Below are positions 1-7,545 of a stretch of 21,559 nucleotides of DNA, in pieces. Numbering within the stretch: position 1 is the first letter of the stretch; each line of letters starts with the position of its first letter. The notes under the pieces were generated by a model. The model had not been told where the DNA came from. It did not search any database and saw only the letters and a program-made list of their open reading frames with translations. Position numbers and translations under genes: made by a program. This DNA comes from Acanthamoeba lenticulata (Eukaryota > Discosea > Longamoebia > Acanthamoebidae). The stretch spans positions 1 through 21,559 of the forward strand of contig NAVB01002457.1 in assembly GCA_002179805.1 (NCBI GenBank), read 5' to 3'.

Positions 1-1692
1 CGTCATGAGGGCTCGGATCGTCGAGTCTGACATCCAGTATATCCCTTGGAGATCGAGCACTTGCAAAGGCAGCGGTTGCTCTGATGAAGAGAAATTACGG
101 CAGGTCAGTTGCAAGGGCGGCAAAAAAACAAAAACAAAAACAAAACAAAAAACTTGAAAATCTCAAAAAAAAAGACTCTTCCAAGGACTACCTCTCCAAA
201 CCCAGCTCAGGAAGCCAACGTCCCGAAGATTGGCGCAGAACTTGAGGCTGATGTGGGACAAGCGCGAAAGGCTTGCTAAGTAGCACAGCGACTTGTCGGT
301 GATGCTCATGTTGCGCAGATCGAGATGCATGAGGCTCGGCAAGCCTTGCAGCCTCTTCACGCCCTTGTCTGCGCCCGCCCGGGAACATCAACTGGTGTGA
401 GTTGTGGCGGAAAGGAACACACACGCGCTTCCCAAACCTGTTACGGAATGACAGTTGGCGAGCGTCAGCGACTCGAGGTGCGGCAGGAAAGGGACCACGC
501 CCGCCAGCGTCGCGTCGTCCACGTTGCGGTTGGACCCGAGGTCCAGCTCGCGCAGGTCCAGCCTGGGCAGCGCCCGAAGAAGGCCCAACGTGGTGAGCAG
601 GAAGCAGCCCCGAAGCCCCAGCTTCTCGAGCCGCGTGCAGCCCACCACGGTGGGCTCTTCCAAAGATGAAGACGATGAAGACGAAGAAGACGATGAAGAA
701 GATGAAGAGCTGTCTGTCTGTGGCGGTGTCAGGTCGGACAGACCCACCAGGCGGCACAAGCCTATGTCGAGGATTTTCCTGCAGCCCTGTTTACGTCATC
801 GCGCTGCGTGAGCACAACGCGGCCCGCAAGAAGCACGACGATAAAAGTAAACCTTGAGGTCAAGCTCGCGCAGTTCCGGGCAGTAGCGGCCGATGAGCGC
901 GAGCGTCGCGCTGTTGACATTCTCGCAGCTGCTGAGCCTGTTCTGGAAGTGAGCTGCAGCACGACGACGTCAAGATACAGGTGGAGGGGAGGAGGGGTGG
1001 CATGTGAAGCAAAGTATGTCCTGACCTGAGCACGCGGAGTGCGAGTGGCGAAACGCCACGGCTCTTCTGTTCTTCTGGCTGGGGCGCACTGAGCTCCGCG
1101 AGGCCCATTTTCTTGACGAGCTCACTGTTGCTGATCGACAGACAGCGCAGGCGCGTGCACTGCGCCAGGAGGCTTCGCATCGCCCCGTCCGAGCCCACCT
1201 GCAACAAGAAACGGTTTCATGAGCTCCAGCACAGCAACAGCATTGTAGAACGGGGAAGAGCCAAAGTCGTGCCGGCCCGCAGGACAGAAGCTCCAGTCGT
1301 GTGAGGGCCGTGCGGCACTGGCTGGGGGGGAGGGACAGGACTCAGAAAGGCTCGAGAAAGAGGGAAGTGCGGTGGGCGAGGCAAAACCTGGCGGCCAGGG
1401 CGGTGAGGGAGGCGTCGGTCACGCCCGAACAGCGCACGAGGGTGATTGCGGACAGGTGAACGAAGCGAGCTACGAGCTGGCTCACATTTTCGTTGCGCAC
1501 GACCTTGCGCCAGGGAAACAGGTCGAGCTGCGTAAGCCCAGCGTGGGCCAGTGCTCGCCAGCGTCGGCAGACAGCTGCGCACGCCGCGGCCTCGCGTAAA
1601 GCACGCTGAGGGCCGACGTCGTTGAGGAGGTGCGCATAGATGCACTGCCACAACTCGGGGGGCAGCTCTTCCATCACCACAGCTTGTTCCAT
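1..1692 (-). CDS. F-box / leucine-rich-repeat protein (3' end beyond window)
   Basis: Likely substrate-recognition subunit of an SCF ubiquitin ligase (family knowledge). Exons on the minus strand, 5' to 3': 1692-1388, 1321-1273, 1198-1026, 937-853, 786-438, 368-192, 80-1; phases agree throughout and give 406 codons before the edge. The start at 1692 gives MEQAVVMEELPPELW, followed by an F-box (about residues 8-50, with CAAVCRRWRALAH). Leucine-rich repeats of the cysteine-containing type follow: SGVTDASLTALAARF, LTRLELLSCG, CTRLRCLSI, LRELDLKGCRKI, LEKLGLRGC, LESLTLANCHSVT, LMHLDLRNMSIT, LQVLDLQG. A run of 16 serines splits two repeats. The 49-nt second exon uses a GC donor and exactly completes one repeat. 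The protein continues to the left. Individual substrate unknown. Confidence 0.87.
664..710 (+). repeat. GATGAA/GACGAA purine microsatellite coding a serine tract
   Basis: Imperfect hexamer/trinucleotide repeat of GAT, GAC, GAA and GAG on the plus strand. Read on the minus strand it gives 16 consecutive serine codons (TCT, TCA, TCG and one AGC) inside the F-box/LRR gene, between two leucine-rich repeats. Such a tract is likely a flexible loop and prone to length change. Confidence 0.85.
1271..1272 (-). other. GC donor of a GC-AG intron (F-box/LRR gene)
   Basis: On the minus strand the second exon ends CCG and the intron begins GCACGA. The acceptor is TTGTTGCAG ending at 1199. Joining here keeps phase 0 and makes a continuous leucine-rich repeat (LELLSCGPVGSDGAMRSLL). 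No GT donor in the right phase gives this. Confidence 0.65.
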
Positions 1693-1787
1693 TTTATTAT
1701 GTTTCTTTTTCTTTTTTTAAGTCCATTAATAAAATGAATTCAGAAAACTAAGAAAAACATACCAACTAACTGTCCGCCGAGCGGGAG
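1693..1787. promoter_or_regulatory. AT-rich divergent promoter region
   Basis: Ninety-five bases between the start codons of the divergent F-box/LRR gene and O-methyltransferase gene. Much more AT-rich than the flanking exons, with T-runs and ATTAATAAAAT near 1725-1735. It must hold both promoters. No specific factor site can be named from sequence alone. Confidence 0.5.
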
Positions 1788-3155
1788 ATGCAACGCTGCC
1801 GGACCTCACTTGTTCGACGATCCGTTGCTCATGGGCTTCGGTGCACAGCACAGACGGGGCGAGTGGCCGCTGCACTTCCTCTTCACAACCACCGGTGGGG
1901 CTTGTCCTTCACCTCCTCCTCTTTCCGACGAGACGTCGAACCTGAGGCTGCACAGGAACCCAGCGAGAAGAGCATGTACCACCGGAAGGCACGCGCCGCG
2001 CTCTCCTTTCTCTCCAATCTTTGGTGTTCAATGTAATCACGCATCTTCCTGCTTTGCAGGCGTGTGTTGGGTCGCTTGACCCCTCGGTGTACGACTACGT
2101 GATGGAGGTGGGCGTAAAGGAAACGCCCACACAGCGTGCATGCCGAGAACACACGGCCACGATGCGGTAAGCTGCTTCCTTGCGTCATGAGAGACCTCTC
2201 CCACAACTACCTGCATGGACGTAACCTCCCTCACCTGCGCGGCCGAGGGCAGAGAAGGGCATCTGCAGATATCGCCCGATCAAGGGGCCTTCTTGGGATG
2301 GCTTGTGCGAGCCCTGAGCGTGCGCAAGGCGGTGGAGGTGGGCGTGTTCACGGGCTACTCGTCGCTGTGCATCGTCGAGTACGCGAATTCTTTGCGCTTC
2401 CACTGTTCGCACCACTCAACGCCACCGCCTCTCTCGTGCGTCAATGTGTGCAGAGCGATGAAGAGCGATGGTAGGCTGTTTGCTGTTGAACTCAATGAAG
2501 ACTACGCCCGAACAGCAACTGCCTTCTGGCAGGCAGCCGGCGTGGATGACCGCGTTGACCTGCGGCTTGGCGCTGCCATCGAGGTACCTTACCGTGACCA
2601 CGGAGCAGACGCTGTCCACAAGGGCGCCTCACCTCCATGTGCTGCTTGGGCAGAGCTTGGAACGATTGCTGGCCGAGCACGGTGACTCGTTCGACTTGGT
2701 CTTTATCGACGCGGACAAACGGAATTATGGCATCTATTACGAGCTCGCCCTCAAGCTGGTGCGACCAGGAGGCTCCATCGTCATCGACAACACACTTCTC
2801 CATGGTACGACCCGGCGTGTAGTGGGACGCCTCGTGGTAAACCACTCTGTAACCCACGATGAATGGATGCAGGCAAGGTAGCTGACCTGAGTGTGCGCGA
2901 GAAACACGTACAAGCGATACGCCACCTCAACGCGAAGCTGGCCGCGGACAGCCGCGTCGACCTCTCCCTCCTTCCAGGCACGTTCGTCCGCTGCTTTACC
3001 TCTTTTTCCTGTTTTCTGCTTCCCGCTTTTTTCCGGGATGCGAAAGCGCTGCTTTTCGTGGCTGCAGCCAAGTGTGAGTCGAGGGATGGATAAAAGGGGA
3101 GCATGACCTGCTGATGAAGCACAATCTTCTCGGCCTCAAGGCGAAGATCAAGTGA
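1788..3155 (+). CDS. SAM-dependent O-methyltransferase (caffeoyl-CoA/catechol type), probable mitochondrial presequence
   Basis: Transfers a methyl group from S-adenosylmethionine to a small hydroxylated substrate (family knowledge; substrate unknown). Exons 1788-1988, 2060-2166, 2253-2378, 2454-2583, 2654-2804, 2873-2977, 3097-3155, all in phase, give 292 aa. Exon 1 is Arg/Ser-rich with few acids at first ([18 protein letters not shown]), like a mitochondrial targeting peptide. The core has the family landmarks: [27 protein letters not shown]-binding [14 protein letters not shown], acidic VELNEDYA, and metal/SAM-side [23 protein letters not shown] and VDLSLLP. Introns after exons 1 and 6 appear to start with GC. 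The last exon is the weak point: an alternative acceptor at 3067 with a better pyrimidine tract would end the protein at 3093. Divergent from the F-box gene. Confidence 0.85.
1989..1990 (+). other. GC donor of a GC-AG intron (O-methyltransferase intron 1)
   Basis: Exon 1 ends AAG and the intron begins GCACGC; the acceptor is CTGCTTTGCAG at 2059. This joins the presequence-like exon to the conserved [15 protein letters not shown] segment in phase 0. I found no GT donor giving an open frame from an ATG. Confidence 0.6.
2978..2979 (+). other. Possible GC donor (O-methyltransferase last intron)
   Basis: After the conserved SLLP block the sequence reads CCAG then GCACGT. A GC donor here stays in phase with both candidate acceptors (3067 and 3096). 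A GT donor five bases on (GTTCGT) would give a very short tail ending TQV with the 3067 acceptor. Less certain than the other GC donors. Confidence 0.4.
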
Positions 3156-3187
3156 AGTATCTGTTCTTATCAGCTTTCTCTCTGGTA

Positions 3188-3208
3188 GGCGAAGCGTTCT
3201 GCTTCGCC
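3188..3208 (+). repeat. Perfect inverted repeat (hairpin)
   Basis: GGCGAAGC, a 5-nt loop, then GCTTCGCC, 33 bases after the O-methyltransferase stop. Could be a 3'-UTR hairpin or chance; function unknown. Confidence 0.5.
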
Positions 3209-3253
3209 GCTCAAGATTAGACTTATTTCTTGATGGGGACCAGTTGGCGCTAA

Positions 3254-3277
3254 TGCCCCACAGCTTGCAGTGGGGCA
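3254..3277 (+). repeat. Perfect inverted repeat (hairpin)
   Basis: TGCCCCAC, an 8-nt loop, then GTGGGGCA. It lies between the O-methyltransferase and YwbE-domain genes, upstream of the likely YwbE-gene start. Function unknown. Confidence 0.5.
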
Positions 3278-3453
3278 GCCACTGGTCACCGATCGGCTTT
3301 GCACTGCACACCCTCTGCAAAGTTCTTCAAACGGTCTCCCTCCTTCTCAACAAACGAAAAAAGCTCACTGGCAGCACCTGTGCAGTTGGCGACGGCATGA
3401 CGCTCGTGCGTAAGAAACCAGAAAGCAGCGAGGCAAGCGTAAACATAGGTGCC

Positions 3454-3825
3454 ATGAGCAACTGGAGGAAGCCCGAGCTGCTGGGCCTACTGAAGCAGAC
3501 GCTGGGTGAGGTGGCCCAGCTCACAAAGGAACGGGATCAGCTGCTCGCGCAGCGCGACTCCCTCAATGCTCAGGTCAACGCCGATCATCAGCGCATCGAA
3601 GCCGAAAACATGGGCAAGCACAAGCAGTATGTCAAGACCGGTTCGGTCGTCACGGTCTCCACAAAGGTCGAGACTGACCCACAACGAAAAGGCGTCGTCA
3701 GGCTCATCCTCACCAACTCCAGTTATCACCCACATGGCATCAAGGTGCGCCTGGAGGACGGCAGTATCGGCAGGGTCGTGGCCATCCACCCGCCCCCATC
3801 GTCTGGGTTCCTTCCTGTCCTCTGA
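3454..3825 (+). CDS. YwbE/DUF2196-domain protein with N-terminal coiled coil
   Basis: Function unknown. The C-terminal half (about residues 53-106) matches the bacterial YwbE (DUF2196) family, usually a free-standing protein of about 65 residues: VKTGSVVTVSTKVETDPQRK, then GVVRLILTNSSYHPHGIKVR, then LEDGSIGRV. The invariant LTNS..HPHGIKVRLEDG core is intact. Ahead of it is a 50-residue region rich in Leu, Gln, Glu and Arg (LLKQTLGEVAQLTKERDQLL) that should form a coiled coil. The start at 3454 (MSNWRK) is chosen because it begins this helix; an in-frame ATG at 3397 would add 19 residues. After the domain the frame runs to IHPPPSSGFLPVL and stops. A donor at 3807 joined to an acceptor at 3919 would instead stay in phase and add a C-terminal hydrophobic segment. 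Confidence 0.7.
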   Translation: MSNWRKPELLGLLKQTLGEVAQLTKERDQLLAQRDSLNAQVNADHQRIEAENMGKHKQYVKTGSVVTVSTKVETDPQRKGVVRLILTNSSYHPHGIKVRLEDGSIGRVVAIHPPPSSGFLPVL

Positions 3826-3919
3826 TGGCGAGCCAAAGTAAAGCTTCACGCCGTGTAAGTCTTTCTTTCGCGCGGAGTTTCTGGGGAAGGTAACGGGACA
3901 GAGAGGGCAAGACTGCAAG

Positions 3920-4043
3920 GCCAACGTCGCGGAAGGCAAGAAGAAAAAGATGCAAGCAAGCGCACGACGAGGCGCTGCTCGCGCTTCTGCTCGCTGGTTT
4001 CGTGCTGCTTCACAAACAGTGGGTGCCGGAGCGCGCTCGCTGA
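3920..4043 (+). other. Possible coding exon with a hydrophobic helix
   Basis: Reads PTSRKARRKRCKQAHDEALL and then ALLLAGFVLLHKQWVPERAR before a stop. Third codon positions are strongly G/C, as in real exons nearby. The acceptor CTGCAAG ends at 3919. It can be joined in phase to the YwbE-domain exon through a donor at 3807 (GTTCCT), making a 158-aa protein with a basic patch and a tail-anchor-like helix. There is no homology support. Confidence 0.3.
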
Positions 4044-4189
4044 GCTCAGACACATCGGCCCATTCCTCTGCTGGCCGAGCGCGTTGTGCTGGCTCTCCTT
4101 CCTCTTCTTCCACTGCCAACCAACCTTCCCCATCAAGGTTTGTGGCCCTGATTTGCCATTCGCACATCTCGATTTATTAATTCCGCAAA

Positions 4190-4457
4190 ATGATCGCCCG
4201 CCACATGCAGCCGTTGCGCAAGCCGAAGTGGGCGAACGACTGGCCTGGCTTTCCCCAGACCACTGAGCTTAGCTGTTCCATACGTGCCTCGACCTGCTTC
4301 TGCTTTGATGCATCTTCTTCTGGCAGGTACGCGACAACACATGGATAATGATTTGCCGCGAATGTACCTGGCCAGTAACTAAGTAACACGGCTGTGCAGG
4401 AGAAGACGAGGACGGCAGCTAATGACGTGCCCTCAAGACCAGCAGATCTGTTTCTAG
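4190..4457 (+). CDS. Small candidate ORF, two exons, unknown
   Basis: ATG at 4190 in MIARHMQPLRKPKWANDWPG. The first 18 codons nearly all end in G or C. A strong donor GTACGCG at 4327 and an acceptor GGCTGTGCAG at 4399 give a 64-aa protein ending QDQQICF. Not recognised. The same DNA carries an open minus-strand frame, so strand and reality are uncertain. A short basic, tryptophan-containing protein would fit a small organelle subunit, but nothing proves it. Confidence 0.25.
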
Positions 4458-4537
4458 CGCAAAATAACGTAAAGTGTTTAAAAAAATTTTAAAAAGAAAA
4501 GGAGCAAGAAGAACTCTTTGTTTCGAGACGCGCAAAG

Positions 4538-6262
4538 ATGGACTCAGGCCAGCTACCGCCTCCCCTAAAGCAACTTGCCCCTGTCCTCAAACATGCTGCT
4601 CAACTTCGGTCACAAGTGCCGGTGATGAGCTACTTGTGCACGCTTTACGCCGTTCAGCTTGGGCTCAAGCTCAAAGGCAACGATCACGCTAGCAAAACCT
4701 TCCTTGTAGGCCTCATGGATCGTCTTGAGCAGCAACGTAAAGAGTTGGGTGCATCTCTACCCGCAGATCAAAAGGTGAATCAACCATCCTCAACTGCACA
4801 CGGCTCGCCTTTGAACTAATCAACACTTTCTCCTTCGCCGCACGTCAGGCTTTCGCAACCAACTTCGCAGTCAAGGTCTTTGGCCTTGCGGACGACGAGT
4901 ATCGTGCGGGCCTGGCCAACAGGGACACTGCCAAGTACAGGGCCCTCATTGCGCGCCAGCGTTCCCCTGTTATGCGCTCACCAGCCCTACGCGCACAGGA
5001 ACTTTTACGCATCCACAGTCTTCTTGGAAGTGCTGCGACAGTTCGACGACCCGCTGCCAGAGGAGCTCGAGAACATGCGCAAGTACGCCAAGTACAGCGC
5101 CGTTCAAATCACGAAGGCCATCAAGCAAGGTTTGCCACCTCAACCTCCTCACCGCCCTTTCTTCAGTGTGCTGACAACTGCCATTTACGTAAGGCCTCCC
5201 GGTGGTGCACCCCGAAAGCGAACTGCAGGACACACAGACCGACTCGAGCGTTGCCGGCAACGATGGTGGCGGTGGTGACTTTGATCCGTTCTCGGCCGCT
5301 GCTGGGTTCCCGCCCGCCCCGTCGTCGTTCTCTGTGCCGACCGGTCCTACGGCGGACAATGGCTCGACTGGCGCCGCCTCGTATGCGGAGCCGGCGGCGC
5401 CCTTCAGCGGCAGCCCGTCGGTCACGCAACCGACACCCTTCCATGGCCACGCGGCCGGTGGGTTCGACATTCCCTCGACCACGCCCTCGTCGTTCGGCCA
5501 GCCGTCCAGGCGGGACCTCGCATCGCCGCCCACCTCTTCGACGTGGCCGTCGTCTTCGCCCGCTGGGACGGGCGCATTCGGCCCCGGGTCGCCGCAGGGT
5601 GGCCACCCGTCGGCCCTTCTGCCGCCGACGATGCCTTCCCTCGACCATGGCTTCCCAACGCCGGCTGCGCAGCCGCCACAAGGGGGGCACATGGGGGCAG
5701 CGCCAGAGTCGTTGGAGCAACTGCTGTCGCTCTTCCCGATGGTGCCTTCGTCGGTGTCGGCCGCGGCCCCCGCCGCTGGCGGGCCACCGGCGCACTGGTT
5801 CGCGCCGACAGGAGGTGTAGCGGCGAGCGGAGGCAGCGGTGGAGGCAGTGGTGGCGGCTCGCCCAACGTGCCCAACATGAACTGGTCGCCCTCTCCACCG
5901 CCCGTAGTGCCCAAACCGGCGCAAGCCGGCCCGTCAGGCTTCGCGGCCTCGACGCCAGCGATGACACCAGCGCGAGCCCCCGCTCCAACCGCTTCGGCGT
6001 CGGCGGCGGTTACTGCCAGCGCAGGTGGCGGTGACTCACCGGTGGCGCTGACGAACTCTGAACTCTCTGCGGGGGACTTGGACAAGGCGCAAAAGGTTCG
6101 TTCGAGGTTTTCCTGCGCGTTCAAGAGCCCTAAGGCTTATGTTTCTGCCCTGTGTGTTGAGTGCAGTATGCCCGGTTTGCGGTGAGCGCGCTGCAGTTCG
6201 AGGATATCCCCTACGCCGTGCAGAACCTACAGCTCGCGCTCGCTCTCCTCACACGCAAGTAG
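4538..6262 (+). CDS. VTA1: VTA1 / LIP5, cofactor of the Vps4 ATPase (ESCRT-III disassembly)
   Basis: VTA1 binds and stimulates the AAA ATPase Vps4, which recycles ESCRT-III at multivesicular bodies (family knowledge). Exons 4538-4774, 4849-4934, 4999-5129, 5194-6095, 6167-6262 give 483 aa with all phases matching. Residues 1 to about 150 form the tandem MIT-like N-terminal domain: DPVVAYY-type segment VPVMSYLCTLYAVQLGLKL, LMDRLEQQRKELG, FATNFAVKVFGLADDEYRAG, NFYASTVFLEVLRQFDD, NMRKYAKYSAVQITKAIKQG. Residues about 160-440 are a Pro/Gly/Ser/Ala-rich linker, as in LIP5. The last 32 residues are the Vps4-binding VSL domain (YARFAVSALQFEDIPYAVQN). The length is longer than human LIP5 (307 aa) because of the linker. 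The stop is 138 bp from the convergent BAG gene stop. Confidence 0.93.
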
Positions 6263-6367
6263 AGTAGAGGCTCAGCCACAAGACGGCAAGGAGGATGCCA
6301 TCAACCCGTTGTTGCCAACAACGTGCACAGAGAAGCCGTGAGCAAACTGTATGCAAGCCAAGGAACC

Positions 6368-6384
6368 AAAAAAAAAAAAAAAAA
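6368..6384 (+). repeat. Poly(A) homopolymer, 17 bp
   Basis: Seventeen consecutive A between the convergent VTA1 and BAG genes, in their 3' regions. Simple repeat. Confidence 0.9.
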
Positions 6385-6403
6385 GTGTGTAGAGCGCGAG
6401 AGT

Positions 6404-6817
6404 TCAGGAAGAAGGGGGACGCAAGGCTTCGAGCCGGTCCATGAGTTGCTGGATGTAGGCCACAACCTCCTTTCGCTTTTGTCGTAGGTCATCATCGTCC
6501 GCGCTATAGCCATCCGTCTCCACCAACTTGCGCATGAGCCCTTCGTAGGCGGTGAGGCGCTCTTTCTCTCTTCGTTCTGTCTCGGATATCGTAGCAGGGC
6601 AACCGTCTGCTTCTGCGTCGCTCTCTTTTGTGTGTACTTCTTCAACCACGGGGGTTTTGGCTTGCTCCTCGATTCGTTGCACGTTGCGCTCCGCTTCAGG
6701 AAGTACCTCCTCTTCAAGCCGCCGCAGGTTCCTCAGGTAAAACTGAACCTGCGGTGGCTTAATTGGCACCGCTGATGCTGTGGAGTGAGCGGTGGTAGTA
6801 GTCGGTTTGTTGCCCAT
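6404..6817 (-). CDS. BAG-domain cochaperone, probably N-myristoylated
   Basis: BAG domains bind the Hsp70 ATPase domain and promote nucleotide release (family knowledge). Intronless, 137 aa from the ATG at 6817. Residues about 23-50 (VQFYLRNLRRLEEEVLPEAE) form the first helix. An acidic spacer follows, then about 88-133 has the BAG signature YEGLMRKLVETDGYSADDDD and LRQKRKEVVAYIQQLMDRLE, matching the L..LD......R..RK..V..IQ..L..L pattern. The start at 6817 gives MGNKPTTTT, which fits the N-myristoylation pattern (Gly2, small/hydroxyl at position 6); an upstream in-frame ATG at 6838 would bury it. No other domain is visible, so this is a minimal BAG protein. The domain call rests on the pattern only. 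Confidence 0.65.
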   Translation of the reverse strand: MGNKPTTTTAHSTASAVPIKPPQVQFYLRNLRRLEEEVLPEAERNVQRIEEQAKTPVVEEVHTKESDAEADGCPATISETERREKERLTAYEGLMRKLVETDGYSADDDDLRQKRKEVVAYIQQLMDRLEALRPPSS

Positions 6818-6922
6818 GTGGATGAGTGTGAAGAACAAACGTCCGCAACAGTTCTGCGCGAGACAGAACCCCGCGATTGATTTTTTCGGTTTACACTGAT
6901 GCTTTCAATTAAAAAGCAAGGA

Positions 6923-6995
6923 GGCGCCATGGCGCAGTCGGCACCGCGCTCCCCTAGTAAGGGAGAGATCATGGGTTCGATTCCCATTGGCGCCA
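6923..6995 (+). tRNA. tRNA-Thr (AGT)
   Basis: 73-nt cloverleaf without intron. Acceptor GGCGCCA pairs with TGGCGCC. D arm is GCG/CGC. Anticodon stem CTCCC/GGGAG has loop CTAGTAA (anticodon AGT). T arm ATGGG/CCCAT has loop TTCGATT. Discriminator base A; CCA is not encoded. Confidence 0.95.
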
Positions 6996-7295
6996 TCCTT
7001 CTTCTTTTTTATTCTAGGTGCTTTGTTGCTCTTCGGAGCGTAAATGCCTTGGCGGAAGAGAAGGGGATTACTTACCCACCCAGTACGTGCATTTTCTTTT
7101 TGCCAGGAAACCAGGGTAAGTTGAAAAAAAAAGTTGTCTACATGAACATCAGCTTCAATGAAGTCATTTACAAAGACTTTAGGTATTGTGAACTCCAATT
7201 GTTCAATTACAATTGTGTTGGGCCAGCATTGCATGATGTGATGTGTTGTAAGGACTTTATCATGCCAAGTTGACGCCTGCCCAATATAACACCAA
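6996..7295. other. 300-bp spacer between tRNA-Thr and the tRNA-Tyr copies
   Basis: AT-rich, no convincing ORF on either strand and no third tRNA. Apart from the tRNA-Thr terminator I see nothing in it. Confidence 0.6.
7005..7010 (+). terminator. RNA polymerase III terminator of tRNA-Thr
   Basis: Run of six T starting 10 bases after the tRNA end. Confidence 0.75.
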
Positions 7296-7327
7296 CCGGC
7301 TGTGGCGCAATTGGTAGCGCGGTAGAC
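7294..7327 (+). pseudogene. Truncated 5' half of tRNA-Tyr (tRNA pseudogene)
   Basis: Identical over 34 bases to 7361-7394, which is two flanking bases plus the first 32 nt of the intact tRNA-Tyr (acceptor 5' strand, D arm with box A, and the anticodon-stem 5' strand). It breaks off just before the anticodon: the intact gene continues TGTAG, this copy continues CCTTG. No T arm or acceptor 3' strand follows before the next copy, so it cannot fold as a tRNA. The spacing between copies is 67 bp. Confidence 0.85.
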
Positions 7328-7362
7328 CCTTGAAGCAGCCAGAAGAGATCAACAATCAATAA

Positions 7363-7457
7363 CCGGCTGTGGCGCAATTGGTAGCGCGGTAGACTGTAGT
7401 CTGTGATTACCCTCGGTAGTTATCTATCGGTTCCTGGTTCGAGTCCGGGCAGCCGGA
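7363..7457 (+). tRNA. tRNA-Tyr (GTA) with a 22-nt intron
   Basis: Acceptor CCGGCTG pairs with CAGCCGG, discriminator A. D arm is GCGC/GCGC. Anticodon stem GTAGA/TCTAT has one G-U pair. The loop is CTGTAG plus A, with anticodon GTA. About 22 nt (7401-7422) interrupt it after position 37, the canonical place for nuclear tRNA introns. T arm CCTGG/CCGGG has loop TTCGAGT. Length is 95 nt with the intron, 73 after splicing. Confidence 0.92.
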
Positions 7458-7460
7458 ATG

Positions 7461-7466
7461 TTTTTT
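7461..7466 (+). terminator. RNA polymerase III terminator of tRNA-Tyr
   Basis: Run of six T beginning four bases after the tRNA end. Confidence 0.75.
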
Positions 7467-7545
7467 CATCACTTTGTCACTTTGTTGAAGATAACAGCTT
7501 TTGTCGCTGTGTAATCCCATTTTGCCAGACGAACCTGAATTCACC

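Larger units (their letters stand above)
3826..4537. other. Unresolved 712-bp stretch between the YwbE-domain gene and VTA1
   Basis: No recognisable gene. It holds a GC3-rich plus-strand open segment (3920-4043), a candidate two-exon small plus-strand ORF (4190-4457), and a minus-strand open frame of comparable quality (about 4177-4460) without an ATG. The last 90 bases are AT-rich (A and T runs near 4478-4500) and look like the VTA1 promoter. Confidence 0.5.

Noticed and set aside
664..710. Regulatory purine repeat or CRISPR-like repeat
   Set aside because: It is a coding trinucleotide microsatellite in frame with the F-box/LRR gene; no spacer structure exists anywhere in the window.
4970..6124. 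Long open frame on the minus strand opposite VTA1 (384 codons)
   Set aside because: Shadow of the GC-rich, Pro/Gly/Ser-coding linker exon of VTA1; no recognisable domain, while the plus strand has a complete conserved gene.
7296..7457. One tRNA-Tyr with a very long intron starting at 7296
   Set aside because: The first copy breaks before the anticodon and the second copy is a complete tRNA by itself; a duplication is simpler.
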